Shown here piece after piece: positions 33,875 to 42,185 of a stretch of DNA of 64,000 nucleotides (the first letter of the stretch is position 1; every line of letters begins with the position of its first letter). A program made the translations under genes and the position numbers. This DNA is from Fusobacterium sp. DD2. Lineage in GTDB: Bacteria > Fusobacteriota > Fusobacteriia > Fusobacteriales > Fusobacteriaceae. Location: positions 1 to 64,000 of the forward strand of contig NZ_JADRHM010000001.1 of NCBI RefSeq assembly GCF_018205345.1, written 5' to 3'. The notes under the pieces are model-generated. The model did not search any database and was not told the DNA's origin. It saw nothing but the letters and a program-made list of their open reading frames with translations.

Positions 33875-35197
33875 ATGAGAAACAAATCAGCTTATCACTT
33901 AGATGGGATACCACCTTTAAAGGAGGCTATACCATTAGGATTACAGCACGTACTTGCAATGTTTGTAAGTAATATCACACCTTTAATCATTGTATCAGGA
34001 GCACTTAATCTGCCTGCTGATACTAAGACTTTTCTAATTCAATGTACTATGCTGGTAGCAGGATTAAACACTATGTTACAGGCATATACTCTAGGACCTG
34101 TCGGAGCGAGATTACCTATCGTTGTTGGAACAAGTTTTGCCTTTGTTCCTGTCGCACTTTCAATTGGAACTCAATATGGATATGAAGCAATATTAGGTGC
34201 TGCCTTAGTTGGTGGTATTTTTGAAGCATTCATAGGACTTATTATAAAAAGAATAAGAAGATATTTCCCACCTGTAGTAACTGGTGTTATTGTGCTATCA
34301 ATTGGTTTATCACTTCTTCCAGTTGGAGTTAAAAACTTTGCTGGTGGAGTTGGAGCTGCAGATTTTGGTTCTTTCTCAAATCTATTTTTAGGAATGATTG
34401 TTTTAATCACAATAATTTTCTTTAAACAGTTTACTAAGGGAATCACAAGTACTGGTTCAATATTTATTGGAACAATAGTTGGATTTATAGTAGCTATATT
34501 TATGGGAAAAGTTGATTTGTCAGCTGTTTATAATGCAGGATATATAAACATCCCTAGACCATTCACTTATGGATTTACATTCCATTTAGATGCTTGTATG
34601 GCTATGATTATGATGTTTATTGTATCAGCAGTTGAGACAGTTGGAGATATGTCAGGTGTAACAATGGGTGGAGCTAACAGAGAGTTAACTGATAAGGAAC
34701 TGTCTGGAGGAATCCTTGCAGATGGTGTTGGAAGCTGTTTAGCTAGTTGTTTCTCAATTTTACCAACAACTTCATTTAGCCAAAATACAGGACTTGTGGC
34801 AATGACTGGAGTAATGAGCAGATTTGTTGTTGCAGTTGGAGCTGCTTTTCTGGTATTAGGAGCCTTCATACCAAAAATCGGTGCTTTACTTGCAATAGTA
34901 CCTGCAAGTGTAATTGGTGGAAGTTTGGTAATGGTATTTGCAATGATAAGTATTTCTGGAATCAATCTGATAACTAAAGAACCTTTAAGAGGAAGAAATG
35001 CACTTATTCTTTCAGTATCTTTAGGACTTGGTTATGGACTTGGAAGTGTACCAAATGCACTTGTTAATTTCCCAGAAAGCATAAGATTAATATTTGGAGG
35101 TTCAGGTATTGTTGTATCAGGTTCTATAGCAGTAATACTTAATATGATACTTCCAATGGATGAAGAAGAAAAAAAGTGCGTTAGTGTAAAAGGATAA
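33875..35197 (+). CDS. pbuX: Xanthine/uracil permease (NCS2)
   Basis: A 440-aa, 12-14-helix nucleobase transporter. N-terminal GLQHVLAMFVSNITPLI, the QAYTLGPVGARLPIVVGTSF segment and the later SAVETVGDMSGV are the NCS2 signature; the Gln and the conserved ETVGD match xanthine or uric-acid specific members. It follows the purine riboswitch and heads the operon with the molybdenum hydroxylase, so xanthine is the most probable substrate. AGGAGG-type RBS before ATG 33875. Confidence 0.9.
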   Translation: MRNKSAYHLDGIPPLKEAIPLGLQHVLAMFVSNITPLIIVSGALNLPADTKTFLIQCTMLVAGLNTMLQAYTLGPVGARLPIVVGTSFAFVPVALSIGTQYGYEAILGAALVGGIFEAFIGLIIKRIRRYFPPVVTGVIVLSIGLSLLPVGVKNFAGGVGAADFGSFSNLFLGMIVLITIIFFKQFTKGITSTGSIFIGTIVGFIVAIFMGKVDLSAVYNAGYINIPRPFTYGFTFHLDACMAMIMMFIVSAVETVGDMSGVTMGGANRELTDKELSGGILADGVGSCLASCFSILPTTSFSQNTGLVAMTGVMSRFVVAVGAAFLVLGAFIPKIGALLAIVPASVIGGSLVMVFAMISISGINLITKEPLRGRNALILSVSLGLGYGLGSVPNALVNFPESIRLIFGGSGIVVSGSIAVILNMILPMDEEEKKCVSVKG

Positions 35198-35225
35198 AAT
35201 CTTTTAAAGATACAGGAGGTTGGCT

Positions 35226-36020
35226 TTGTTTAGTTTTAAGAATTATATAGCACCATCTACAATGGAAGAAGCTTATAATGAACTGTTAAAAAATAAAAAG
35301 AATATAATATTAGGAGGAACATCTTACCTTAGAATGGGTAATGTTTCTTTTAATACAGCAATCGACCTTTCAAATCTTTCTCTTTCTTATATTAAGGAAG
35401 AGAAAGATTTTGTTCGTATTGGTGCAATGACAAATTTCAGAGAGTTAGAGACAAATGAGATAACTAAAAAGTTATATTCAGGGATACTATCTCAATGTGT
35501 AAGACATATTTTAGGAGTTCAGTTTAGAAGAAATGTAACAGTTGGTGCAACAGTATTTTCAAAATATGGGTTTTCAGACCTTATTCCAACACTATTATCA
35601 ATGGATACAACAGTAGTGCTTTATAATGGTGGAGAGATTCCTTTAGAGGACTATTTAAATGAAAAAGGACTGAGAAGAGATATACTTGTAGAATTAAAAA
35701 TAAGAAATCTAAATGGTAAGGGAAGTTTTCAAAGTATAAGAAAGAGTAAGACAGATTATGCTATTACAAACTGCTGTGTTACTAAAGATGAAAATGGAAT
35801 AAGAGTGGCAATAGGAGTAAGACCTGGAAAGGCAACTCTGGCACTTAAAACTATGGAGATATTAAACCAGGCTCCACAATTAAATGATGAGATAATAGAT
35901 GAGGCTTGCAATCATATTACAGATGATGTTACTTATGGTGGTAATATGAGAGGAAGTAAAGAGTATAGAGAAGCAGTATCAAAGGTACTGGTAAATAGAG
36001 CAATCAAGGAGGTATTATAA
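35226..36020 (+). CDS. xdhB: FAD subunit of xanthine dehydrogenase-type molybdenum hydroxylase
   Basis: A 264-aa FAD-binding subunit (CoxM/XdhB family). NIILGGTSYLRMG near residue 27 and the second FAD motif around VTVGATVFSKYGFSD are present, plus a C-terminal CO-dehydrogenase flavoprotein domain. It passes electrons from the 2Fe-2S subunit to NAD or another acceptor. The start is TTG 35226, 6 bases after AGGAGG (35214-35219); the TTG at 35220 abuts the RBS. The next gene's ATG overlaps its stop by one base (TAATG). Confidence 0.85.
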   Translation: MFSFKNYIAPSTMEEAYNELLKNKKNIILGGTSYLRMGNVSFNTAIDLSNLSLSYIKEEKDFVRIGAMTNFRELETNEITKKLYSGILSQCVRHILGVQFRRNVTVGATVFSKYGFSDLIPTLLSMDTTVVLYNGGEIPLEDYLNEKGLRRDILVELKIRNLNGKGSFQSIRKSKTDYAITNCCVTKDENGIRVAIGVRPGKATLALKTMEILNQAPQLNDEIIDEACNHITDDVTYGGNMRGSKEYREAVSKVLVNRAIKEVL

Positions 36021-36490
36021 TGCTTTTGACATTAAATGTAAATGGGAGAGTTAGAGAAACTATAATCTCTCCAGATGAGTATCTTCTTGATGTACTTAGA
36101 AAATTGGGATATCTCAGTGTAAAAAGAGGTTGTGATACAGGTTCTTGTGGACTTTGCACAGTTTTAGTAGAGGATAAGCCTGTACTTTCATGTAGTACAC
36201 TTGCTGTTAGAGCACAGAGTAAGAAAATCACAACAATAGAGGGGTGTCAGGAAGAGGCAAAGAGATTTGCTGAATTTATGGCAGCAGAAGGAGCTGAACA
36301 GTGTGGATTTTGTGCACCAGGATTTACTCTTACAGTTCTTGCTATGATGAAAGAGTATGAAAACCCAAGTGATGAGGAGATTTTACATTATTTAAATGGA
36401 AATCTTTGCAGATGCAGTGGGTATGTTTCTCAGCTAAGAGGAATAAAAAAATATATGGAGGCTGTGAAGAAAGATGAAGATTGTAAATAA
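36020..36490 (+). CDS. xdhC: 2Fe-2S subunit of xanthine dehydrogenase-type hydroxylase
   Basis: A 156-aa iron-sulfur subunit with two clusters. The plant-ferredoxin-type site is GCDTGSCGLCTVLVEDKPVLSC (residues about 38-59, four Cys) and the second site is QCGFCAPGF with NLCRCSGY. All eight ligand cysteines are visible. It relays electrons from the molybdopterin subunit to the FAD subunit. The start and stop overlaps with both neighbours (1 and 17 bases) show one translationally coupled unit. Confidence 0.93.
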   Translation: MLLTLNVNGRVRETIISPDEYLLDVLRKLGYLSVKRGCDTGSCGLCTVLVEDKPVLSCSTLAVRAQSKKITTIEGCQEEAKRFAEFMAAEGAEQCGFCAPGFTLTVLAMMKEYENPSDEEILHYLNGNLCRCSGYVSQLRGIKKYMEAVKKDEDCK

Positions 36491-38720
36491 AGAGATTAAA
36501 AAAGTTGACAGCATAGGTCTTATTACTGGAAAACCTTTTTATACTGATGATCTTGTTGCTAATCAGGAATTTCTTATTGTAAAACTTCTAAGATCTCCAC
36601 ATGCCTATGCAAGAATAAAAACTATCAATACCTCTATTGCAGAAAAAGTACCTGGAGTAGAGGCAATTTATACATATAAAGATGTGCCACAAACTATGTT
36701 TACACTGGCTGGGCAATCTTATCCAGAACCATCTCCATATGATAGAAAGATCTTAGATGAGTATGTGAGATATGTTGGAGACCCTGTAGCAATAGTTGCT
36801 GCAGTAGATGAAAAAACTGCTGAAAAGGCAATGAAACTTATTAAAGTTGAATATGAAGTATTAGAAGCAGTTGTTGACTATGAAAAAGCTTTAGATTCAA
36901 ATGTTATAATTCATAAAGAGAAAGCTCAGACAAATTATGATATTGGATATGACAATAAAAGGAACCTTTCATCTTCATATTTAGAGGTAAAGGGAGATGT
37001 AGATGAGGGATTTAAAAATAGTGATGTAATTATTGAAAATACATACTATACACAGCCTCAGATTCATGCAATGATGGAAACTTACAGAACTGCATGCTAT
37101 TTTGACGTGTATGGAAGATTAAATGTTATCTCTTCAACACAGATACCATTCCATGTAAGACGTCATTTAGCAAGAGCACTTGAGTATCCAAGCAGCAAAA
37201 TAAGAGTGGTAAAACCAAAATTAGGTGGTGGATTTGGAGGAAAACAGACATCTGTTTGTGAAATCTATCCAGCTTTTGTTACATTAAAAACTGGTAAACC
37301 ATCTAAAATAGTCTATACAAGAAAAGAGACTCAGGCATGTTCAAATACACGTCATGCTATGAGATTAAAAGTAAAAATAGGTTCAGACAGAGAGGGAAAT
37401 ATAAAGGCCATAGATATAGATGTACTATCTAATACAGGTGCTTATGGAGAACATGCTCCAACAGTTACAGCACTTGTTGTATATAAAACATTCCCGCTAT
37501 ATGCAAAGGTACCAATGAGATGTAAGGCCAATATCGTATATTCAAATACAACAGTTGGAGCAGCATTTAGAGGATACGGAGCTACACAGGGAACATTTGC
37601 TGTAGAATCAGCTGTAAATGAACTTGCACATAAATTAGGAATTGACCCAACAGAGATAAGAATGAAAAATCTCGTAGACCAGTCTAGCACTGTAAGTGGA
37701 GATATAAAAAGATGTATCCAGATTGGTAAAGAAAAATTTGGTTGGGATACAAGAAAAAATATAGACCTTGGAAATGGTAAAGTGAGAGCTAAAGGTATGG
37801 CTGTTACAATGCAGGGATCTGGTATAGCTGGATTGGATACTGGTTCTGCAACTATTAAGTTCCATGACAGTGGAGATTTTTCACTTCTTTTAGGAGTAAC
37901 AGATATGGGACAGGGTTGTGATACAGTTCATACTCAGATAGCAGCAGAGATTTTAGATGTACCAATGGATAAGATAATAGTTCATACTGCTGATACAGAT
38001 ATATCTCCATATGATCCAGGTGCTTATGCATCAAGTGGAACATATGTAACAGGTAATGCAGTAATAATTGCAGCTAAAAAGATGAAAGATGAGATTATAA
38101 AAATGGCTGCACAACTTATGAAGAAGCCAGTTGAAGAGATTGAGTACTTTGGAGAGTATGTAGAAGATAAAGATGGAAACAGATTGACTTTAAGAGATAT
38201 TGGAGAGAGAGCAGTATCTTTTGAGGCTAAAAATCAGATTACTACTACTGGAACTTGGGGAGGAGAAACATCACCACCTCCATTTATTGCAAGTTTTGTA
38301 GAGGTAGAAGTGGACAAATTAACTGGGGAAACTAAGGTAATTGATTTCCTATCAGTTGTAGACTGTGGTCTTCCAATTAACCCGGCTCTTGCAAGAGTTC
38401 AGGTAGAAGGTGGAATAGCTCAGGGTATAGGTCTTGCACTTACTGAAGAGATAACTTTTGATGAGAGAGGAAAGATGTTGCAGGATTCTCTTATGCAATA
38501 TAAGATTCCATCAAGAGAGGATATTGGAACAAATATTGATGTAGTTTTCAGTTATTCAAATGAGCCAACAGGACCATTTGGAGCAAAATCAATTGGAGAG
38601 GTTGTTATAAATACTGCATCTCCAGCTATTGCAGATGCTATATATAATGCTGCAAATGTAAGAATGAGAAGTCTTCCAATGACAAGTGAAAAAATATTTA
38701 GAAAAATGTATTTAAAATAA
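36474..38720 (+). CDS. xdhA: Molybdopterin subunit of xanthine dehydrogenase-type hydroxylase
   Basis: A 748-aa catalytic subunit. It carries the aldehyde oxidase/xanthine dehydrogenase a/b hammerhead (1-120) and molybdopterin-binding region with GGGFGGKQTS, RGYGATQGTF and the late IGEVVINTASPAI, whose Glu corresponds to the catalytic base of XDH (GEPP in most homologues; here GEVV). The linked xanthine permease, guanine-type riboswitch and Xpt make xanthine or a related purine the likely substrate, but nicotinate- or purine-specific relatives have the same layout. No in-frame TGA is seen; a selenium-dependent form would use labile Se and cannot be excluded. ATG 36474. Confidence 0.88.
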   Translation: MKIVNKEIKKVDSIGLITGKPFYTDDLVANQEFLIVKLLRSPHAYARIKTINTSIAEKVPGVEAIYTYKDVPQTMFTLAGQSYPEPSPYDRKILDEYVRYVGDPVAIVAAVDEKTAEKAMKLIKVEYEVLEAVVDYEKALDSNVIIHKEKAQTNYDIGYDNKRNLSSSYLEVKGDVDEGFKNSDVIIENTYYTQPQIHAMMETYRTACYFDVYGRLNVISSTQIPFHVRRHLARALEYPSSKIRVVKPKLGGGFGGKQTSVCEIYPAFVTLKTGKPSKIVYTRKETQACSNTRHAMRLKVKIGSDREGNIKAIDIDVLSNTGAYGEHAPTVTALVVYKTFPLYAKVPMRCKANIVYSNTTVGAAFRGYGATQGTFAVESAVNELAHKLGIDPTEIRMKNLVDQSSTVSGDIKRCIQIGKEKFGWDTRKNIDLGNGKVRAKGMAVTMQGSGIAGLDTGSATIKFHDSGDFSLLLGVTDMGQGCDTVHTQIAAEILDVPMDKIIVHTADTDISPYDPGAYASSGTYVTGNAVIIAAKKMKDEIIKMAAQLMKKPVEEIEYFGEYVEDKDGNRLTLRDIGERAVSFEAKNQITTTGTWGGETSPPPFIASFVEVEVDKLTGETKVIDFLSVVDCGLPINPALARVQVEGGIAQGIGLALTEEITFDERGKMLQDSLMQYKIPSREDIGTNIDVVFSYSNEPTGPFGAKSIGEVVINTASPAIADAIYNAANVRMRSLPMTSEKIFRKMYLK

Positions 38721-38787
38721 GTGGATTTTATGATATAATATATAAATATCATTGAATCATTTTGTTAAACATGGAGGCTTAATTTTA

Positions 38788-39354
38788 ATGAAGTTATTAA
38801 AAGACTACATATTAAATAATGGTAAGAGTATAAATTCAAAAGTTTTAAAAGTAGATAGCTTTTTGAATCATCAGATAGATCCAAATCTTATGATGGAAAT
38901 TGGTAAAGAGTTCAAGAAAAGATTTGAAGGAGAAAAAATCAACAAAATCTTAACAATTGAAGCTTCAGGAATAGCTATAGGACTTGCAGTTGCTTATGCA
39001 CTAAATGTACCTTTAGTATTCGCAAAGAAAAAAGTACCATCTACAATGGACGATTTTTATACTACTAAAGTAGTTTCTTTCACTAAGAAGAAAGAGTATA
39101 CAATTTGTATTGGAAAAGAATTTTTAGGACCAGAAGACAGAATCCTTATAGTTGATGATTTCTTAGCTATGGGAAATGCAGTTATGGGACTAAAAAAAAT
39201 AGTAGAAACAGCTGGAGGAACTGTAGTAGGAGCAGGAATTGCTATTACTAAAGGATTCCAAAAAGGTGAAGAGATTTTAAAAGAAAATGGATTAAGAGTT
39301 GAATCTCTTGCAATTGTTGATTCTCTAGAAAATGGAGAAATCCATTTCAGATAA
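38788..39354 (+). CDS. xpt: Xanthine phosphoribosyltransferase
   Basis: A 188-aa type I phosphoribosyltransferase. It has the N-terminal LLKDYILNNGKSI, TIEASGIAIGLAVAYAL, VVSFTKKK loop and PRPP motif ILIVDDFLAMGNA of Xpt. It turns xanthine plus PRPP into XMP. ATG 38788 has GGAGG at 38772-38776; the frame is open to 38752, but that would read through a TATAAT-containing promoter zone and no RBS fits. It completes the purine module: import, oxidation or salvage. It probably has its own minor promoter (TATAAT near 38735). Confidence 0.93.
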   Translation: MKLLKDYILNNGKSINSKVLKVDSFLNHQIDPNLMMEIGKEFKKRFEGEKINKILTIEASGIAIGLAVAYALNVPLVFAKKKVPSTMDDFYTTKVVSFTKKKEYTICIGKEFLGPEDRILIVDDFLAMGNAVMGLKKIVETAGGTVVGAGIAITKGFQKGEEILKENGLRVESLAIVDSLENGEIHFR

Positions 39355-39359
39355 AATAA

Positions 39360-39388
39360 TTGACATTTAAAAAAAATTATTGTATGAT
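39360..39388 (+). promoter_or_regulatory. Promoter of the His-leader / ABC importer operon
   Basis: TTGACA (39360-39365), a 17-base spacer and TATGAT (39383-39388). Start of transcription is expected near 39395, about 24 bases before the leader ORF and 266 bases before the first transporter gene. Confidence 0.8.
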
Positions 39389-39418
39389 ATAAACACAATA
39401 TTTAAAGAGGAGATAATT

Positions 39419-39481
39419 ATGGAACAGTTTTTAGATTTATCAATTAACAAGAAAACAATTCATCATCACCATCATAGGTAA
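39419..39481 (+). CDS. Histidine-rich leader peptide (attenuator)
   Basis: A 20-codon ORF with a clear RBS (GAGGAG, 39407-39412, 6-base spacer). It encodes MEQFLDLSINKKTI followed by five consecutive His codons (CAT CAT CAC CAT CAT, 39461-39475), then AGG and stop TAA. A run of five His codons 24-48 bases before competing hairpins and a terminator is the arrangement of ribosome-mediated attenuators such as the enterobacterial his leader. Shortage of charged tRNA-His would stall the ribosome here and change the folding of the RNA downstream. The downstream genes are an amino-acid ABC importer, so histidine uptake is the predicted target. The ORF is too short for routine gene calling. Confidence 0.8.
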   Translation: MEQFLDLSINKKTIHHHHHR

Positions 39482-39561
39482 AAGAGTTTGTTGTTATGAT
39501 ATTTATCATAGATGCAGACTCTTGTTCTAGTGCACAAATTAAGAGTCGTGTCTATGATGGT
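39468..39561 (+). promoter_or_regulatory. Competing hairpins of the histidine attenuator
   Basis: ATCATAGATGCAGACTCTT (39505-39523) pairs with AAGAGTCGTGTCTATGAT (39541-39558), a long stem with a one-base bulge and wobble pairs. The segment ACCATCATAG (39468-39477), which includes His codons, is an exact complement of CTATGATGGT (39552-39561). These two pairings exclude each other, so ribosome position on the His codons can choose between them. ATGATA/TATCAT (39496-39509) is a third small hairpin. GATGG (39556-39560) can also pair with CCATC in the terminator stem. Confidence 0.65.
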
Positions 39562-39588
39562 AAATCAAAAAAGTTTCATAAATTTGTA

Positions 39589-39620
39589 AGCCATCTGGAT
39601 AAAAACAGATGGCTTTTTTT
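39589..39620 (+). terminator. Attenuator terminator
   Basis: AGCCATCTG / CAGATGGCT, a perfect 9-bp stem with an 8-base loop, followed by a seven-T run. It lies 41 bases before the substrate-binding-protein start with no gene ending in between, which marks it as a conditional leader terminator rather than the end of xpt transcription. Confidence 0.85.
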
Positions 39621-39660
39621 ATTCTTAAAATAGTGATAAAATAAAAAAGGAGAGAGAAAA

Positions 39661-40425
39661 ATGAAAAAGATTTTAGTATTCATCACAATGTTATTTGGAA
39701 TTCTAGTAACTTCAGCTTTTGGAGCAGATAACTCATTAAAAGATGTACAGGATAAAGGATATTTCATAGTTGGACTTGATGCTACATTTGCACCTATGGG
39801 ATATAGAGATGAAAATGGGGAACTTGTTGGATTTGACATTGATCTTGCTAAAGAGGTAGCTAAGAGAATGGGTGTTGAAGCAAGATTCAAACCATGTGAA
39901 TGGGATGGAATAGTATTTGATCTTAGAAGTAAAAATATAGATATGGTATGGAATGGTATGACAGTAACTCCAGCAAGAGCAAAACAGGTACTATTTTCAG
40001 AACCTTACCTTGCAAATAACCAAATAATCTTTACAAGAAAAGATGAAGGAACTTATAGCATAAAAGATTTAGCTGGTAAAGTTGTAGGAGTTCAACTTGG
40101 AAGTTCTGGAGCATTAGCAGTGGATAAAAGTGCTATTAGAAAAGAGATTAAGGATGTTAAAAAATATGCTACAAATGTTGAAGCACTTATGGACCTTGAA
40201 GCTGGTAGACTTGATGCAGTAGTAATGGATGAAGTATCAGGAAAATACTACAACAAAAAGAAATCAACTTTAAACTACTCTGTAGAACAACTTGCTAATG
40301 AAGAGTTTGCAGTAGCACTTAGAAAAAATGATAAAGCTTTAACAGATGAGATTAATAAACAGCTAAATGCAATGAAAGCTGATGGAACATTTGACACTTT
40401 AAAAAATAAATGGCTAGGCAAATAA
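39661..40425 (+). CDS. Amino-acid ABC transporter substrate-binding protein (predicted histidine)
   Basis: A 254-aa periplasmic binding protein (SBP family 3). It has a signal peptide (residues 1-21, SAFGA), then GLDATFAPMGYRDENGELVGFDIDLAKEVAKRMG-type lobe-1 landmarks and DMVWNGMTVTPARAKQVLFSEPY. Polar-amino-acid binders such as HisJ and ArgT share these. Specificity cannot be read from sequence; the His-codon leader upstream points to histidine. It is the first structural gene of the importer, with GGAGAG before its ATG. Confidence 0.88.
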   Translation: MKKILVFITMLFGILVTSAFGADNSLKDVQDKGYFIVGLDATFAPMGYRDENGELVGFDIDLAKEVAKRMGVEARFKPCEWDGIVFDLRSKNIDMVWNGMTVTPARAKQVLFSEPYLANNQIIFTRKDEGTYSIKDLAGKVVGVQLGSSGALAVDKSAIRKEIKDVKKYATNVEALMDLEAGRLDAVVMDEVSGKYYNKKKSTLNYSVEQLANEEFAVALRKNDKALTDEINKQLNAMKADGTFDTLKNKWLGK

Positions 40426-40453
40426 TAACTTATAATAAAAAAAGGAGATAAAA

Positions 40454-41080
40454 ATGGAAGAAAATATTTTATTTATATTACAGGGATTAGGACTTACAAT
40501 AAAGCTATATATAGCTACTATGATTTTTTCTCTTCCCCTTGGAGTTTTATTATCACTAGGAAGAATATCAAAAAATAGTATATTAAACAATGCTATTCAG
40601 GTGTATACATGGATATTTAGAGGAACTCCTCTTTTACTGCAACTATTCTTTGTATACTATGGATTACCTGTAATTGGGATTACTTTATCTCCTTTTACTG
40701 CAGCATCTTTAACTTTTATAGTAAACTATACAGCTTATTTCTGTGAGATTTTTAGAGGAAGTATCCTTGGAATAGATGATGGGCAGTATGAGGCAGCTAA
40801 GGTTTTAGGAATGAATTATCCACAAACAATGATAAGAATAATAATTCCACAAGCACTTATTACAGCATTGCCACCTCTTACTAATGAAGCAATATCTTTA
40901 ATCAAAGATACTTCTTTAATATCAGCAATAGGAATGGCAGAAATATTAAGAAACTCAAGAGAAATAGTAACTAGAGACTTTTCTATCACTCCATTTATAA
41001 TCTGTGCAGTGATATATCTAATTATTTCAACTGTGGTAGTTCTTATTTGTAAAAAATTAGAGAAAAAGGTGATGATATAA
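40454..41080 (+). CDS. Amino-acid ABC transporter permease
   Basis: A 208-aa inner-membrane permease (HisM/GlnP type). About five helices, with the EAA loop around EAAKVLGMNYPQTMIRIIIPQAL (residues about 114-136) and the following ALPPLTNEAISLIKDTSL segment. A single permease gene suggests a homodimer. Its stop overlaps the ATPase start by one base (TAATG). AAAGGAG RBS. Confidence 0.92.
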   Translation: MEENILFILQGLGLTIKLYIATMIFSLPLGVLLSLGRISKNSILNNAIQVYTWIFRGTPLLLQLFFVYYGLPVIGITLSPFTAASLTFIVNYTAYFCEIFRGSILGIDDGQYEAAKVLGMNYPQTMIRIIIPQALITALPPLTNEAISLIKDTSLISAIGMAEILRNSREIVTRDFSITPFIICAVIYLIISTVVVLICKKLEKKVMI

Positions 41081-41748
41081 TGATAATCAAAATTTCAGAT
41101 GTGTATAAAAAATACAATGGTACAGATAATATTTTAAATGGAGTAAATCTTACAATAAACAAAGGAGAAGTAGTATCAATTATAGGAGCTTCTGGTGGTG
41201 GAAAATCAACACTTCTAAGATGCATAATTGGACTTGAAGAGATAGATGGTGGAAGTATTGATACACCTGAATTGAAAAAAATGGGAATGGTATTTCAATC
41301 ATTTAATCTTTTCCCTCATATGACTGCTATTCAAAATATTATGGAATCACTTGTTGTGGTAGATAAGATGAAAAAGGAAGATGCCAGAAAGATTGGGATG
41401 AAGCTTTTAGATAGAGTTGGACTTGCAGATAGAGCAGATTTCTATCCAAAGGCACTGTCAGGTGGACAAAAACAGAGAGTTGCTATAGCCAGAGCAATGG
41501 CAAGAAACCCTGAAGTTATGCTATTTGATGAACCTACATCAGCACTTGACCCAGAGATGGTAAAAGAGGTTCAAAATGTAATTCAGCATCTGAAAGACAA
41601 CAGTGATATGACTATGGTAATAGTAAGCCACGAACTTGATTTTGTAAATAAGATATCTGATAGAATTGTGGTAATGGAAAACGGCAATGTTAAAGAGATT
41701 ATTGATAACAGAGCAAAAAAGAGTGAAGAAAGTGTAAAAAATAATTGA
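41080..41748 (+). CDS. Amino-acid ABC transporter ATP-binding protein
   Basis: A 222-aa ATPase. Walker A is GASGGGKST (36-44), the Q-loop VFQSFNLFPH, signature LSGGQKQRVAIARA, and Walker B LFDEPTSALDP. It is about 20 aa shorter than usual (240-250 aa), because the variable region between Walker A and the Q-loop is short (EEIDGGSIDTPELKKMG). All catalytic motifs are intact. It energises the upstream permease and binding protein. It terminates within the promoter of the next gene. Confidence 0.93.
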   Translation: MIIKISDVYKKYNGTDNILNGVNLTINKGEVVSIIGASGGGKSTLLRCIIGLEEIDGGSIDTPELKKMGMVFQSFNLFPHMTAIQNIMESLVVVDKMKKEDARKIGMKLLDRVGLADRADFYPKALSGGQKQRVAIARAMARNPEVMLFDEPTSALDPEMVKEVQNVIQHLKDNSDMTMVIVSHELDFVNKISDRIVVMENGNVKEIIDNRAKKSEESVKNN

Positions 41749-41773
41749 CAAAGTAGAGTGAAATAGGTATAAT
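41745..41773 (+). promoter_or_regulatory. Promoter of the 104-aa lipoprotein
   Basis: TTGACA (41745-41750), a 17-base spacer and TATAAT (41768-41773), a perfect consensus. The -35 overlaps the stop of the upstream ATPase gene. Confidence 0.75.
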
Positions 41774-41802
41774 TTATCAACAAAATTAACAAAGGAGATT
41801 TA

Positions 41803-42117
41803 ATGAAAAAAATAGTATTTTTTATTATCACAGTTTTTATGTTGATAGGTTGTACTAATACTAATAACAATACTAATAATAGAGATAGTCAATATTCAAC
41901 TGGGGCATTGATTTTAGACTCAATAATAGCTACAGCTCTGTATAATAATCACGGAGTATCAGTAGGAGAGAGCAAAGTAAAAACAAAGAGTAGTAGTAAT
42001 ATGGATAAAAACACATCTACTACAGTATTAGATGACGGAAGTGTAAGTACGCACACTGTTACTAAAACAACAACAAAGAGTAAGAGCAAAGGAATATCTT
42101 ACGGAATAGGATTCTAG
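41803..42117 (+). CDS. Low-complexity lipoprotein (104 aa)
   Basis: A 104-aa lipoprotein with lipobox LIGC (Cys about residue 17), then an Asn/Thr-rich linker, an amphipathic middle (TGALILDSIIATALYNN) and a Ser/Thr/Lys-rich tail. It is not of a known family, and is likely a surface or inner-leaflet structural lipoprotein. It has its own perfect promoter (41745-41773). Its 3' side is the short form of the palindromic repeat, which converges with the transposase-like gene. Confidence 0.7.
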   Translation: MKKIVFFIITVFMLIGCTNTNNNTNNRDSQYSTGALILDSIIATALYNNHGVSVGESKVKTKSSSNMDKNTSTTVLDDGSVSTHTVTKTTTKSKSKGISYGIGF

Positions 42118-42121
42118 AAAA

Positions 42122-42183
42122 GTGGCTGCTGCATTTCTAATATGGAAAATTATATTTTTATAATTTTAGAGATGCAACAGCCT
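42122..42183. repeat. Short form of the palindromic repeat (about 62 bp)
   Basis: The ends TGGCTGCTGCATTTCTAA and TTTAGAGATGCAACAGCC are homologous to the ends of the 196-197-bp copies (2428 and 11409), and two mismatches are T-G wobbles. The middle is nearly all deleted. It again lies in a convergent junction (lipoprotein and transposase-like gene) with A/T tracts outside, so it should act as a terminator in both directions. Confidence 0.75.
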
Positions 42184-42185
42184 TT

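Noticed and set aside
39360-39660. T-box riboswitch before the ABC importer
   Set aside because: There is no AGGGTGG-type T-box or specifier stem, and a peptide ORF with five His codons explains the leader better.
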